From Halorubrum vacuolatum (GTDB lineage: Archaea; Halobacteriota; Halobacteria; Halobacteriales; Haloferacaceae): a stretch of DNA of 64,000 bases. The translations under genes and the position numbers were made by a program. Below the pieces are notes generated by a model. That model had not been told where the DNA came from. It worked only from the letters and a program-made list of their open reading frames with translations, and ran no database searches. Position 1 is the stretch's first letter, and the number at the start of each line of letters is the position of its first letter. The DNA is taken from positions 1-64,000 of the forward strand of contig NZ_FZNQ01000016.1 in the NCBI RefSeq assembly GCF_900188065.1. Reading direction: 5' to 3'. Of this stretch, positions 35,151 to 43,773 are shown piece after piece.

Positions 35151-35657
35151 TCAGCGTATAGCTTGTTTTTGGACTCGTGGGGCCGTATGTTCCCACGTGA
35201 GGGAATTGAGGACGTCCACGAGATTATCGATTCGTTGATCGAATACGTTCAATGGGTGTGTGTCGAGAAATTCTGCTGGCTCTCGCTGGACTGTTTCTCC
35301 GTGGTGGTCGATCTGGAAGTGGCATTCACCGAGATCCATATGCGTCTCGTCTTGATGCCACCCGACCATGAGGTTCCGTTCAGGTTCGACCCACTGGATC
35401 CTGTAAAAATTGTACGCGTGGGTTTGTGGGAAATCGAAGGAGACGTGCAGCTCCGCTTCAGCGACTGGATAGGACGTATCGAGAAATGTCTCCGGTGTCA
35501 GTGTCGCTCGAACACCGGTTTTGTTCCCTGTAGACGTGTGATACCAGACGCGCTCAACGGGAGACGCTGCTTTTGATGCTTGTGTCTGTAACCGGTTGTG
35601 GATGCGGGTGAGTAGCGTTCGTTTATTGAGATTGGCGCGATTGGCGAGAAAAATCAT
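35151..35657 (-). CDS. TumE-like partner of DUF7342 protein (module 1)
   Basis: 168 residues, function not known. The central part (ELHVSFDFPQTHAYNFYRIQ, then VGWHQDETHMDLGECHFQID) has a beta-rich core with a W/H...D...HF pattern resembling the His-rich part of TumE/DUF6516 toxins and of the module 2 partner at 46752-47228. It follows the DUF7342 gene with 9 nt between stop and start. By position and size it may be the toxin of a toxin-antitoxin pair; that is inference. Confidence 0.55.
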   Translation of the reverse strand: MIFLANRANLNKRTLLTRIHNRLQTQASKAASPVERVWYHTSTGNKTGVRATLTPETFLDTSYPVAEAELHVSFDFPQTHAYNFYRIQWVEPERNLMVGWHQDETHMDLGECHFQIDHHGETVQREPAEFLDTHPLNVFDQRIDNLVDVLNSLTWEHTAPRVQKQAIR

Positions 35658-35666
35658 CAGGCAGGG

Positions 35667-36224
35667 TTACTGGGAAAGTGAGACCGAGGAATCCGGTGGA
35701 TTATCCTGTCCGGGGGAGAGTTCGCGGGCGTCATCGTAGAGCTCTAGCGCGTGTTTGAGCAGGCGTTTGTTGTCCTCGTACCGTTCCCACTTCCGCAGCA
35801 CACGGTTGCGTTCTCGGATCGCTTCGCTGTTGAGGCCATCATCGGTGAGTGTTTCTTCTAATTCGTCTCGTGATTCAACGGCGAAGTCGTCCTTCCACTC
35901 GTCGATCAGCTCTTGGATGGATGCGATTTCTGCACGAAGTTCCTCACGCGTGTGGGTATTGATTAACTCGGCTACTTCAGTGAAGTACCGAATTTGGTAG
36001 TTCGGTGCGTACTTTGTGTTCCCGTCGTCGCCTTCAACGGCCTGCACTTGCCCGAATTCGACGAGCATCTCCAACTCATCTTTCGCGGTTTGCCACGACG
36101 AGATCTGCGCCTCTTTCCGAACCCACTCAACGGAACGAGGTTCAGTGAGCGTCGTGGCGATCTCTCTGACACGCTCCCGAGCCGAGAGATCATCACTCCA
36201 CGAGCCGAGACCAGAGTCAGTCAT
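35667..36224 (-). CDS. DUF7342 family winged-helix protein (module 1)
   Basis: 185 residues. An N-terminal winged helix (ARERVREIATTLTEPRSVEW, then DELEMLVEFGQVQAVEGD) is followed by a long helical region (EELRAEIASIQELIDEWKDD, then LRKWERYEDNKRLLKHALEL). This is the arrangement of haloarchaeal DUF7342 proteins, which resemble DNA-binding antitoxins. An AT-rich TATA-like stretch lies about 25-35 nt upstream of the ATG (36248-36258). It leads a two-gene unit with 35151-35657; a second copy of the same module is at 46752-47758. Confidence 0.7.
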   Translation of the reverse strand: MTDSGLGSWSDDLSARERVREIATTLTEPRSVEWVRKEAQISSWQTAKDELEMLVEFGQVQAVEGDDGNTKYAPNYQIRYFTEVAELINTHTREELRAEIASIQELIDEWKDDFAVESRDELEETLTDDGLNSEAIRERNRVLRKWERYEDNKRLLKHALELYDDARELSPGQDNPPDSSVSLSQ

Positions 36225-36410
36225 ACACGAGAGTACCTGCTATACTCTATTATATTTTTGTATGCATCACACATATACGAGAACTGGTTGCAGTTAGATG
36301 ACACAGATTCAGTGTGACTGTTCTCGAAACTGGATCATGACACTGCGTTTCGACGATTGGCATCCAATATGCACGACATCAATTATGCTACTGTGTGTCT
36401 ATATTCCGGT

Positions 36411-36839
36411 ATGAACGATCTGGAGCGTGCAATTGACATCGCGTTGACTGCGCATACCGGAGATACCGACAAAGCGGGTGCGACCTATATCCGACATCCA
36501 CTTCGCCTCATGGAACAGATGGACTCCGAGACGGAGCGGATCGTCGCGGTCCTTCATGACGTAGTTGAGGATTCCGAGTACGAACTCGAAGACATCGAGG
36601 ATGAATTCGGGCCAGATGTGCGTGACGCTGTCGATGCGCTGACGAAACGTGAGGGTGAGGCGTACATTGAGGAGTTTATTTCACGATGCGCACAGAATGA
36701 GATCGCTCGCCGAGTCAAAGAGGCAGACATCAAAGATAACATGGACCTCACACGGCTTTCAGACGTTACTCAAGAGACTGCTGAGCGTCAAATCAGATAC
36801 CACAGAGCATTACAGCGGCTTGAATCCGCTAAGGAGTGA
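36411..36839 (+). CDS. Single-domain HD hydrolase, SpoT/MESH1-like
   Basis: 142 residues from ATG 36411 (MNDLERAIDIALTAHTGDTD). The HD-domain metal site is visible: YIRHPLRLM, then VAVLHDVVEDSEY (HDxxED) and a C-terminal ADIKDNMDLTRL. This order matches small alarmone hydrolases that remove the 3' pyrophosphate of (p)ppGpp, without synthetase, TGS or ACT domains. Archaea generally lack classical (p)ppGpp signalling, so the substrate could be another nucleotide; such small HD proteins also act as antitoxins to small alarmone synthetases in toxin-antitoxin pairs. No synthetase is adjacent. The start was chosen because upstream in-frame sequence is not family-like. Confidence 0.82.
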   Translation: MNDLERAIDIALTAHTGDTDKAGATYIRHPLRLMEQMDSETERIVAVLHDVVEDSEYELEDIEDEFGPDVRDAVDALTKREGEAYIEEFISRCAQNEIARRVKEADIKDNMDLTRLSDVTQETAERQIRYHRALQRLESAKE

Positions 36840-36867
36840 TACTGCTCAGGATCCAGCACGGATGGGT

Positions 36868-38205
36868 TCACGATCCTCTGATTTCGTCAAGCGCCTGTGA
36901 TGCGACGTGACGAACTCGTTCATTCGGGTCGGACTCAGCAAGTGAGGTAAGCGCTTGCTCGGCCGTCGTTGCTCTGAGATACCCGAGAGCCCAGCAAGCA
37001 TTCTCGCGTGCTTCCGGACGGTCCACGTTGAGGGCATCGATGAGTGCCGCGGTCGCAGGCTCAACTGGTTCCGGGTTCTCGTTCGCAACTCGAGCGAGGA
37101 TGGACGTGGCATTATACCGCGCGTAGTCGTCCTCGTCACTGAGCAACTCGATCGCATCAGGAACGGCCGGTTGTACGTGTTCAGGATATTCACCGGCTAG
37201 ATCCGCAAGCAACCCGGCTGCGTTTGCTCGAAGTCTGTCGTTGTCTGCCGAGAGTAACTCGTGGGCCGTCGGGATGACTTCTGTAGCTACGTTCGGGTAT
37301 GCTTTCGAAACGTGTCCCAGTACCGCGAGTGCACCGACACGATGATCACGAGACACGTCTGTTACCTGGTCGATTAAGGTCGGAACAATGGGAAGGATAG
37401 CTTCCGGGTGGGCTTTGGCGACTCGTGACAGTAGCCGCAGTATCGCTCCGGTTTCGTTCGTCTTATCTTTCAGTAACACCTCAAGTTTCGGAACCACATC
37501 AGTAACGACAGATGAGTCGTTCTCAGCGATAGTGTTGAGTATCGTGATAGCGTCTTTACGGAGCCGATCATCGATCTCTGCGGTGAGAAACCCACCCAGC
37601 GAGTCAATCACCGGGCTAACGAGTTCCGGTTCTTCGTCGGCGAGTTCTTGAAAGATCCCGAGGATTTCCGCCTGCACTGCAATGTCAGCTGACGGCAGTA
37701 TGTTGACGAGGGTGGGGATGGCTGGTTCGCAAGCGCCAGGAGACTGCTCGGCGATCCGCCTGATACGGACTAACTCGATCCTCACATCCTTGGTGTCGCC
37801 GTCTTCAATCGTCGAAACCGCTTCCGAGACGCTTTCTGGATCTGGTTCTTCCGGGAGATTTTGAAAATCTCGGCTCACGTAGTCGTTCGTATACCGATCG
37901 AACACCGACCAGTCGGTGAATTCGGAACTTGGTGGAATAGACACGTCGGAGAGTCTCAGCCACCATCGACTCGTTTGCCCGATCCGCTCTGCCGGTGGTT
38001 TGAGCATATCCCATTCGGCGAGACGATACCCCGTGTCAGGTGATGCCGCTCGTTTTGCGTCACGGACACGATCAAGTGTGGAACGAGATTCGTTATTTTC
38101 TTCTGGAGCATCCGAAGGTGCCTTCCCAGCATTTTCCCGCATGTGTTCGAGCGCATCTTCGAGTGTTCTTTCACCATCATCCTCGTCATCATCTTCATCG
38201 CTCAT
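36868..38205 (-). CDS. HEAT-repeat protein
   Basis: 445 residues. A very acidic first 50 residues and a linker region precede at least six HEAT-like helical repeats from about residue 150 to the end, each with the pattern A...L..IA...P....P.IP.L...L (for example LVNILPSADIAVQAEILGIF, LLADLAGEYPEHVQPAVPDA). The solenoid is a protein-binding scaffold; there is no enzymatic domain. It is divergent from another HEAT protein at 38273-39586 with 67 nt between starts, and the two share repeat wording, so they look like paralogues serving the same process. Role unknown. Confidence 0.85.
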   Translation of the reverse strand: MSDEDDDEDDGERTLEDALEHMRENAGKAPSDAPEENNESRSTLDRVRDAKRAASPDTGYRLAEWDMLKPPAERIGQTSRWWLRLSDVSIPPSSEFTDWSVFDRYTNDYVSRDFQNLPEEPDPESVSEAVSTIEDGDTKDVRIELVRIRRIAEQSPGACEPAIPTLVNILPSADIAVQAEILGIFQELADEEPELVSPVIDSLGGFLTAEIDDRLRKDAITILNTIAENDSSVVTDVVPKLEVLLKDKTNETGAILRLLSRVAKAHPEAILPIVPTLIDQVTDVSRDHRVGALAVLGHVSKAYPNVATEVIPTAHELLSADNDRLRANAAGLLADLAGEYPEHVQPAVPDAIELLSDEDDYARYNATSILARVANENPEPVEPATAALIDALNVDRPEARENACWALGYLRATTAEQALTSLAESDPNERVRHVASQALDEIRGS

Positions 38206-38272
38206 GCCCTACCTTTCAATTCGTCTGAATTTATTCCTTCTCACAAAATTTCCCGTATCCGTTCCATAGTGA

Positions 38273-39586
38273 ATGCCGGATAAGATGTATTACTGTAACG
38301 ACACAAGTAGTGTTATGCCCTGTCCGCTCTGCCGTGACGGCCCGATGAGACCACGTGGTGAGTTTCCTGTAGAGGTTTGTGAGGAGTGCGATCAGCGGGC
38401 GGTGAATGCAGATGGGGAGACGCCCTGGACAGGGTATCCCCCGGACACACAAGCAGAGATGGACGAGTCAACATCCGTGGAACCGCCTGACGATGGGGAA
38501 AACCCCGTGTTCATTGATGGCCACAAGTGTTGGCGACGGTACCGATTCGGCGGCTGGATAACGTTCCTGGATCACTACGACTGTGACACACTCAACGAAT
38601 TTTACGTCCGACATGGGTTGATGGAACCCCGCGAATCTCGTCCGCGAATCACTTCGGACGACCGACCAGCGGATGCAAACCAGAATACCGATCCAGACTT
38701 ATCACCAGTGGACCACCGGGATGAGACGCTTCCCAATGATATCCCAGTTGTCGAAATCGGTTCGGAACACTCTGAGACGGATCGAGAGAGGCTTCGAAAC
38801 CTGATCATACAGGGAGCATCGATCGATGCTGACTCTGAGACGGCCGCCAGCGAAATACAGCAGATCGCCGAGCTCGTAAACGAACCCCCGTGGTCTTCGC
38901 TAGCCATCAAGTATCTAGCGATGCTGGCGACTGCTGAACCAGAAGAAGCGCTTGAGGCACTGCCGCTCGTGGCGAGTTCGTATACTACAGCCGAAGAGGA
39001 CACACAGCAGTGGATCATGTACTATTTTTCATCTCTCTCAAAAACTCATCCTGATGCGCTGTTTCCGGTTCTTGATACACTCATTGACGGGGCAACTGGA
39101 GACAGTCCTGAGAGTCAAGTGAATGCATTAGCAGCTCTGGGACGAATCGTCTCTGCATACCCACACGTCGGAGCTGGGCTGGTAGATGAGATCGCCGAAT
39201 TACTCGTCCATGACAATCCGATAATCCGGAAGAACGCTGTCGGCCTGCTCGGTGATACTGCACAAGAGTATCAGCGTCACGTGGTCGTGCATGCAGCTAC
39301 AATCGCTGCGTGTCTCACCGACGAGGAACCTCACGTTCGCCGAAATGCCTCAATCACCCTCGTCAGATCCGGTGAAGCCGATCCTGACGCAATTCGACAG
39401 CAAAGCGACCAGATCGTACACGCGCTAACTGATGACCAGCCAGAAGTTCGCAAAAACGCCTGCGTCCTGATCGGCAACGCTCAACCGACAGTCCCAACGG
39501 AGATCCTTGAACGACTTGCTGAACACGACCCACATCCTGAAACAAGAGACATGGCCCAGTGGGCACTCAAGGAAATTACTTCTTAG
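38273..39586 (+). CDS. Zinc-ribbon HEAT-repeat protein
   Basis: 437 residues from ATG 38273; later in-frame ATGs (38285, 38315) are possible. A short zinc-ribbon-like motif CPLCRDGPMRPRGEF with VCEECDQR lies at residues 17-40. A small globular region (FIDGHKCWRRYRFGGWITFL) and a linker follow, then HEAT-like repeats from about 185 to the C terminus (RIVSAYPHVGAGLVDEIAEL, RKNAVGLLGDTAQEY). Repeats resemble those of the divergent neighbour. The zinc ribbon suggests contact with nucleic acid or protein. Together the pair may be a recognition/scaffold module; no nuclease is obviously attached. Confidence 0.8.
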   Translation: MPDKMYYCNDTSSVMPCPLCRDGPMRPRGEFPVEVCEECDQRAVNADGETPWTGYPPDTQAEMDESTSVEPPDDGENPVFIDGHKCWRRYRFGGWITFLDHYDCDTLNEFYVRHGLMEPRESRPRITSDDRPADANQNTDPDLSPVDHRDETLPNDIPVVEIGSEHSETDRERLRNLIIQGASIDADSETAASEIQQIAELVNEPPWSSLAIKYLAMLATAEPEEALEALPLVASSYTTAEEDTQQWIMYYFSSLSKTHPDALFPVLDTLIDGATGDSPESQVNALAALGRIVSAYPHVGAGLVDEIAELLVHDNPIIRKNAVGLLGDTAQEYQRHVVVHAATIAACLTDEEPHVRRNASITLVRSGEADPDAIRQQSDQIVHALTDDQPEVRKNACVLIGNAQPTVPTEILERLAEHDPHPETRDMAQWALKEITS

Positions 39587-39689
39587 TTATAGGCCGCATT
39601 CGGTTCAACGGTCTCCTGGTTATTATTGACAGAGACAGCCGATGTAGGTTTTTAATACTGTGTCAACAAAATAAGGGGCTATATCACGC

Positions 39690-39927
39690 CTACACCGATT
39701 CATCGAACGGTGACCGTAGATCCTGCCAACGGAAGTCGACTATCTCGCCGTTTTCAAGCGCGACACGATACAGCTGAGAATCCCGTTCGTCCGGAGTAAC
39801 TACCTCTGCGTCATCATTAAGAACCGTAACTTCCTTTCCATGTTCCCTATCATATTTGCTAGTGTTCTGGATCTGTCTCGTCCGGGATGTCGACTAGGAC
39901 ACGATCACCCTCAGCAAACCTCGCCAC
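39690..39927 (-). pseudogene. Frameshifted small haloarchaeal gene (GDRVxVDIPDE family)
   Basis: From GTG 39927 one frame reads VARFAEGDRVLVDIPDE and stops at TAG right after DPEH. The next frame continues SKYDREHGKEVTVLNDDAE through RDSQLYRVALENGEIVDFRW and QDLRSPFDESV to a stop at 39690-39692. Dropping one T (CACTAGC to CACAGC) restores a single protein of about 78 residues. It matches a small haloarchaeal family I recall with EGDRVRVDIPDETDPDH and DFRWRDLRP ends. A single-base insertion has probably inactivated it, or it is a sequencing error. Too short and broken to show up in ordinary ORF calling. Confidence 0.65.
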
Positions 39928-40010
39928 TATCTCTTCTATTGAACTCAGCCACGATAGCCTCGTGGATCTACAGGTACGTATTTATGACTTCCTCGTGTTC
40001 AATGTGTGTA

Positions 40011-41906
40011 ATGAGCGAGGCTGGCTCACCGCTCGACATTAACGCTCTCGTAAAGGAGTACACTAGCGAAAAAGACTGGGAGCAAGACAAAGCACATGTC
40101 AGGAACACATCCGAGGCTGTACAAACCCTTGTCCGCGCTATTGTCGATACTGGATCGATCGACGAGTATGCGATGCGAACGGTCTACAATCTGTGTCAGA
40201 ATGACCGCGCACTGACTCCAGAAAAAAAGAAAGAGCGGATTGAAAATATTGAGATCGATCAAGACGCCAAAAGTGAAATAAAACAATGTATTGATGCGGG
40301 AACAGGGATCGTAGGAAAAGGGAGATTTACGGTGCCAATAGAAGGATATGAGCAGGAATCCTACGAATTTCTTAAAAAAGTAATTGAATCCGATGACAAG
40401 GAAACAATTGACAAAGCAATCAATGAATTTGCTTCGTTGAACATAGATGGAATCCAAGCTGGAATTATATCTGCCATTCTATATTTTATCCACCCAGAAA
40501 AATATCCGATAAGCAACAAGCGATCACGGAATGCAATGGAAAGATATTTTGATTTCGAAATATCTAGTCGGCTAAATCAATACGTTGAAGACACTAGTAA
40601 ATTTTGGACAGTAAAAGAGAAGTATCCGTTTGAAGATGATTTCCGTCACTTAGATAGCTTCTTCAATTGGATGAACCAACAGGATTTTCCAAGGGAAGAT
40701 AATAAAGATGACAAATCAGGAGCTCAACAATTTACTGGCAATAATGAAAATACGCCGCCAACAAAGCCTGCAGTGGACGGTGTTACTCAAGAGGTACTTG
40801 ACCGGTTCAAACAGAAGCTCACCCCACCGCAGATTGAAGCACAGATCCCAGAGACACTCTACTTCGAAGACAACGACCGGTTGCGACGCGAAATCGAAGC
40901 ATCGCTCCGCTCTGGCAAACACATCATCTTCACCGGGCCGCCAGGAACCGGGAAAACCAAGCTCGCCAAAGCGGTTTGTAACGAAGCGACAGCTTACAAG
41001 CAAGTAGACGGGTACCGATTTACCACGGCTACCTCAGAATGGACCGCTTTCGACACGATCGGTGGGTACGTCCCGTCCACGAGCGATGGTGGTCAGGAGC
41101 TCCTGTTTGAACCAAGGCTGTTCCTGAAGTGCTTTCGGCAGGACCGTATCGTCAACGAGTGGCTCATCATTGACGAAATCAATCGGTCCGACATCGACAA
41201 AGCGTTCGGGCAGTTGTTCTCGGTGCTATCCGGTGACTCGCCGGAACTTCCATACGAACGCGAACGCACCGTCAAACTGCTCTCCGTGACCGGACAAGAA
41301 AGCCAAAATAAACTCTCAGAGATTATTGCGAACCCGGACGCATTCCCTGTGACGCCGTCGTGGCGGCTCATCGCCACGATGAATACGTACGACAAAACCT
41401 CGCTGTACGAGATGTCCTATGCGTTCATGCGCCGCTTCAATTTCATTCACGTCGGCGTCCCGCCACTGAAGACCGACGACGGCGCAGTCCGTACCTCGCT
41501 TCTGGACCCGGATGCTGATGACAATTATTCGGCTGCGTGGCTCGTCGATAACCCAGATCTTCGCCCCGTACTTGAGAGAGCATATCCAACTATCGCAGTT
41601 CTGTGGCAGCGTATCAACGAATACCGCGTGATCGGTCCGTCAATCGTTTACGACATCATGCGATACCTAGACTCCTACGAGCACGCTGGCGGAACACAGC
41701 GTGATGCGCTCTCGTCAGCTATCGTCTCACTCGTGTACCCACAACTCGAAGGGATGCGCCCCGAGGATCAAAAACGACTGATCCGGTCGCTCACTGGTAC
41801 AGGGATAGATACTGAAGACGGAGAAGTTGATCTTAATTTGGACGAGGAGCGGTTGCAGACGAAAGCCGCGGACTTCTTCGGCATCAGTTTCGACGATGAC
41901 GCGTAG
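40011..41906 (+). CDS. McrB-like AAA+ ATPase/GTPase of a modified-DNA restriction system
   Basis: About 631 residues from ATG 40011 (MSEAGSPLDINALVKEY). The AAA+ motor has FTGPPGTGKTKLAKAV near residue 309, ATSEWTAFDTIGGY, Walker B IIDEINRSDIDKAFGQLFSV, and sensor ATMNTYDKTSLYEMSYAFMR, the MNT-type sensor of McrB. The N-terminal about 260 residues (GKGRFTVPIEGYEQESYEFL, IISAILYFIHPEKYPISNK) would recognise modified DNA or another trigger. They are clearly AT-richer than the motor, with the switch around 40790. It overlaps the McrC-like gene by 11 nt, so the two should act as a two-subunit restriction complex. Confidence 0.88.
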   Translation: MSEAGSPLDINALVKEYTSEKDWEQDKAHVRNTSEAVQTLVRAIVDTGSIDEYAMRTVYNLCQNDRALTPEKKKERIENIEIDQDAKSEIKQCIDAGTGIVGKGRFTVPIEGYEQESYEFLKKVIESDDKETIDKAINEFASLNIDGIQAGIISAILYFIHPEKYPISNKRSRNAMERYFDFEISSRLNQYVEDTSKFWTVKEKYPFEDDFRHLDSFFNWMNQQDFPREDNKDDKSGAQQFTGNNENTPPTKPAVDGVTQEVLDRFKQKLTPPQIEAQIPETLYFEDNDRLRREIEASLRSGKHIIFTGPPGTGKTKLAKAVCNEATAYKQVDGYRFTTATSEWTAFDTIGGYVPSTSDGGQELLFEPRLFLKCFRQDRIVNEWLIIDEINRSDIDKAFGQLFSVLSGDSPELPYERERTVKLLSVTGQESQNKLSEIIANPDAFPVTPSWRLIATMNTYDKTSLYEMSYAFMRRFNFIHVGVPPLKTDDGAVRTSLLDPDADDNYSAAWLVDNPDLRPVLERAYPTIAVLWQRINEYRVIGPSIVYDIMRYLDSYEHAGGTQRDALSSAIVSLVYPQLEGMRPEDQKRLIRSLTGTGIDTEDGEVDLNLDEERLQTKAADFFGISFDDDA

Positions 41907-43254
41907 CCTGACTGCCGACGAGCTCGTCGACGCCACGACCGAAGAACTCGCTACGTACCTTCGAAGCGGCGCGATCAACACACGCGCGCTTGCAGAGTCG
42001 CTCGATTACGAAGGCCTCGACATCGACGACTGGGCGAGACTCAAACGCATTCATTTCTGCCTAAGCGAGGACGTTCACGAATTCATCGCCAAGCTCCCGG
42101 AACGCGTTCGCCGGATCAAAACCGAAAACCAACGCCAGCACGTCAATACCCAAGGTGAGGTCCGTGGTTCGATCAACTGGAGCGGGACGCTACGAACGTG
42201 GGCAGACACCGGCTACGCTGATCGGAGTCGCTTCGTCTGCGATACGCCCTATACCGAGTACGACATCGCGGAAAATCGGGTACTGAAACGCCTACTTTGG
42301 CATATCCACCGTACGGTCACGACCGACCTTCGCGGTGTCAAGTACGACTGGCGTCGCCAGTACTGGACCGGTAACCAAATCGACCGCTTTGACCGGCTCT
42401 ACAAGCACAACGTCCACTTGAACCGGATCGCTGCCGGGCAGCAAATCACCGTAACCGACCAAGATCTCACGGCGGCGCGGCGCTCCCGGCTTGACCTGTA
42501 CACGGACGCTTACGAACTGCTCGACAGATACCAGCGACTACAGGCCGACCGGTTCGATCCAGACATCACCAAGCTACTGACCGAGACGCTCATCATACCT
42601 GCATCCGAGCCAACGCTCTTCGAACTATTTTGTATTTTCCGCATTCTCCGGTATCTTAACGACGAAACTACAGGCGTTCAACTGCACCCAATCGCTGGTG
42701 AAACCACTGCTCTGGCCCAGCTCGAAACCGACGACCGACGTATCGAAGTCTACCATGACCAGAACGGCGCGATCGACTTCCATGAAACTCTTAACCCGGA
42801 AATTGTGCCGGAGCACTCGACGTTTAGACGCTATCAGGACGCGCTCGTCGATTATACTGATGCGCTCCGTGGATTGACTGGTGCCGAGAAAGATCCTGTG
42901 CTGTACCGGGGGCGGCCTGACATCGTGATCGAGATCTACGACACGAGTTCCTCAAACGACGAACTGGTTGCGGTGCTTATCGGCGAGGTCAAGTACTCAT
43001 CCAGAGCGCAAACCTTCCGGCAAGGTCTCGAAGAGCTAGCTACCTACCGCCGGTTTGCTCACTACGACGGCTACATCGTCGACAACCCAAACGTGCCGAT
43101 CACCAGTCTTCTCATAACCAATGGCTATTCCACAGACGGTATCGCTGACGACATCACCCACCTGAACGGTGGCGACCTACGTACCGCAGATGTCGCAGTA
43201 CTCCGGTCATTCGCAACCAACCTACTCACGTCAACCCCTACGATTGGATCGTAG
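41896..43254 (+). CDS. McrC-like nuclease subunit (DUF2357-type)
   Basis: 452 residues from ATG 41896. The N-terminal half is a helical region (NWSGTLRTWADTGYADRSRF and EYDIAENRVLKRLLWHIHRT, typical of McrC/DUF2357 proteins). The C-terminal nuclease shows GRPDIVIEIYD and, about 15 residues on, AVLIGEVKYS, a D...ExK catalytic pair near residues 337-365. McrC is the nuclease partner of McrB and cuts when the motor is triggered by modified DNA. The gene is intact. A diverged copy of its last 17 codons lies 1.4 kb downstream. Confidence 0.83.
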   Translation: MTRSLTADELVDATTEELATYLRSGAINTRALAESLDYEGLDIDDWARLKRIHFCLSEDVHEFIAKLPERVRRIKTENQRQHVNTQGEVRGSINWSGTLRTWADTGYADRSRFVCDTPYTEYDIAENRVLKRLLWHIHRTVTTDLRGVKYDWRRQYWTGNQIDRFDRLYKHNVHLNRIAAGQQITVTDQDLTAARRSRLDLYTDAYELLDRYQRLQADRFDPDITKLLTETLIIPASEPTLFELFCIFRILRYLNDETTGVQLHPIAGETTALAQLETDDRRIEVYHDQNGAIDFHETLNPEIVPEHSTFRRYQDALVDYTDALRGLTGAEKDPVLYRGRPDIVIEIYDTSSSNDELVAVLIGEVKYSSRAQTFRQGLEELATYRRFAHYDGYIVDNPNVPITSLLITNGYSTDGIADDITHLNGGDLRTADVAVLRSFATNLLTSTPTIGS

Positions 43255-43356
43255 CACGACTTTTTCGATCGGCACGTTATCCAAGAGTCCCAGTTACTGG
43301 GGGTATTCAGTGAGGAAAATTTTCGGGGCTTGCTCGAATAATCGCTAACACTTTCT

Positions 43357-43403
43357 ATTGGTATTTGAACCAATAATCTTATTGCATTGGTCTGTCTACC
43401 AAT
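43357..43403 (+). promoter_or_regulatory. Two perfect inverted repeats (ATTGGT-N6-ACCAAT), probable TA operator
   Basis: ATTGGT-ATTTGA-ACCAAT at 43357-43374 and ATTGGT-CTGTCT-ACCAAT at 43386-43403. Both have six-nt spacers and their centres are 29 nt apart. The second ends 8 nt before the TumE ATG at 43412. Identical half-sites with unrelated spacers point to selection for protein binding, most likely by the HVO_A0114-type regulator encoded downstream. Confidence 0.8.
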
Positions 43404-43411
43404 AAACGAGG

Positions 43412-43749
43412 ATGGGCTCACTGACCGACGACGAGCTTAATGGCGTGAGTGAGGGACGAGCATACCCCGACGGGACGGTCGTCCGTGTGTTCTGCATGCG
43501 GACGAATCGTGACGCGTACCCGTCTGAATGGGCGTCAAGCTCCACTACGGCGCAACGGAGCCGGACCCGCCCCGCACGCTTGAGGATGGAACGATTCGTC
43601 GGTATGACAACTCGCACGAGGACACCAAAGGGCACGAACTACACGTGGCACCAAACCATAACCCAGACATCATCAAGTTTCCCAGGATGGTCGAACTCTG
43701 GGACCGGTTCTGGAGCGAGATTTCGAAACCCGAGTTCAATGTCACGTGA
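43412..43749 (+). pseudogene. TumE family toxin, disrupted by a frameshift
   Basis: TumE (DUF6516) toxins are small proteins paired with a helix-turn-helix antitoxin. The first frame gives MGSLTDDELNGVSEGRAYPD followed by GTVVRVF and DAYPSEW; the rest is in another frame: VKLHYGATEP, then GTIRRYDNSHEDTKGHEL and DIIKFPRMVELWDRFWSEI, ending at 43749. Adding one G at the TGGG near 43530 joins them into a normal protein of about 113 residues. The break suggests an inactive toxin, or a sequencing error in the G run. The antitoxin-type gene follows after 24 nt. Confidence 0.8.
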
Positions 43750-43773
43750 AGCCATCACACCACAGTGATACCC

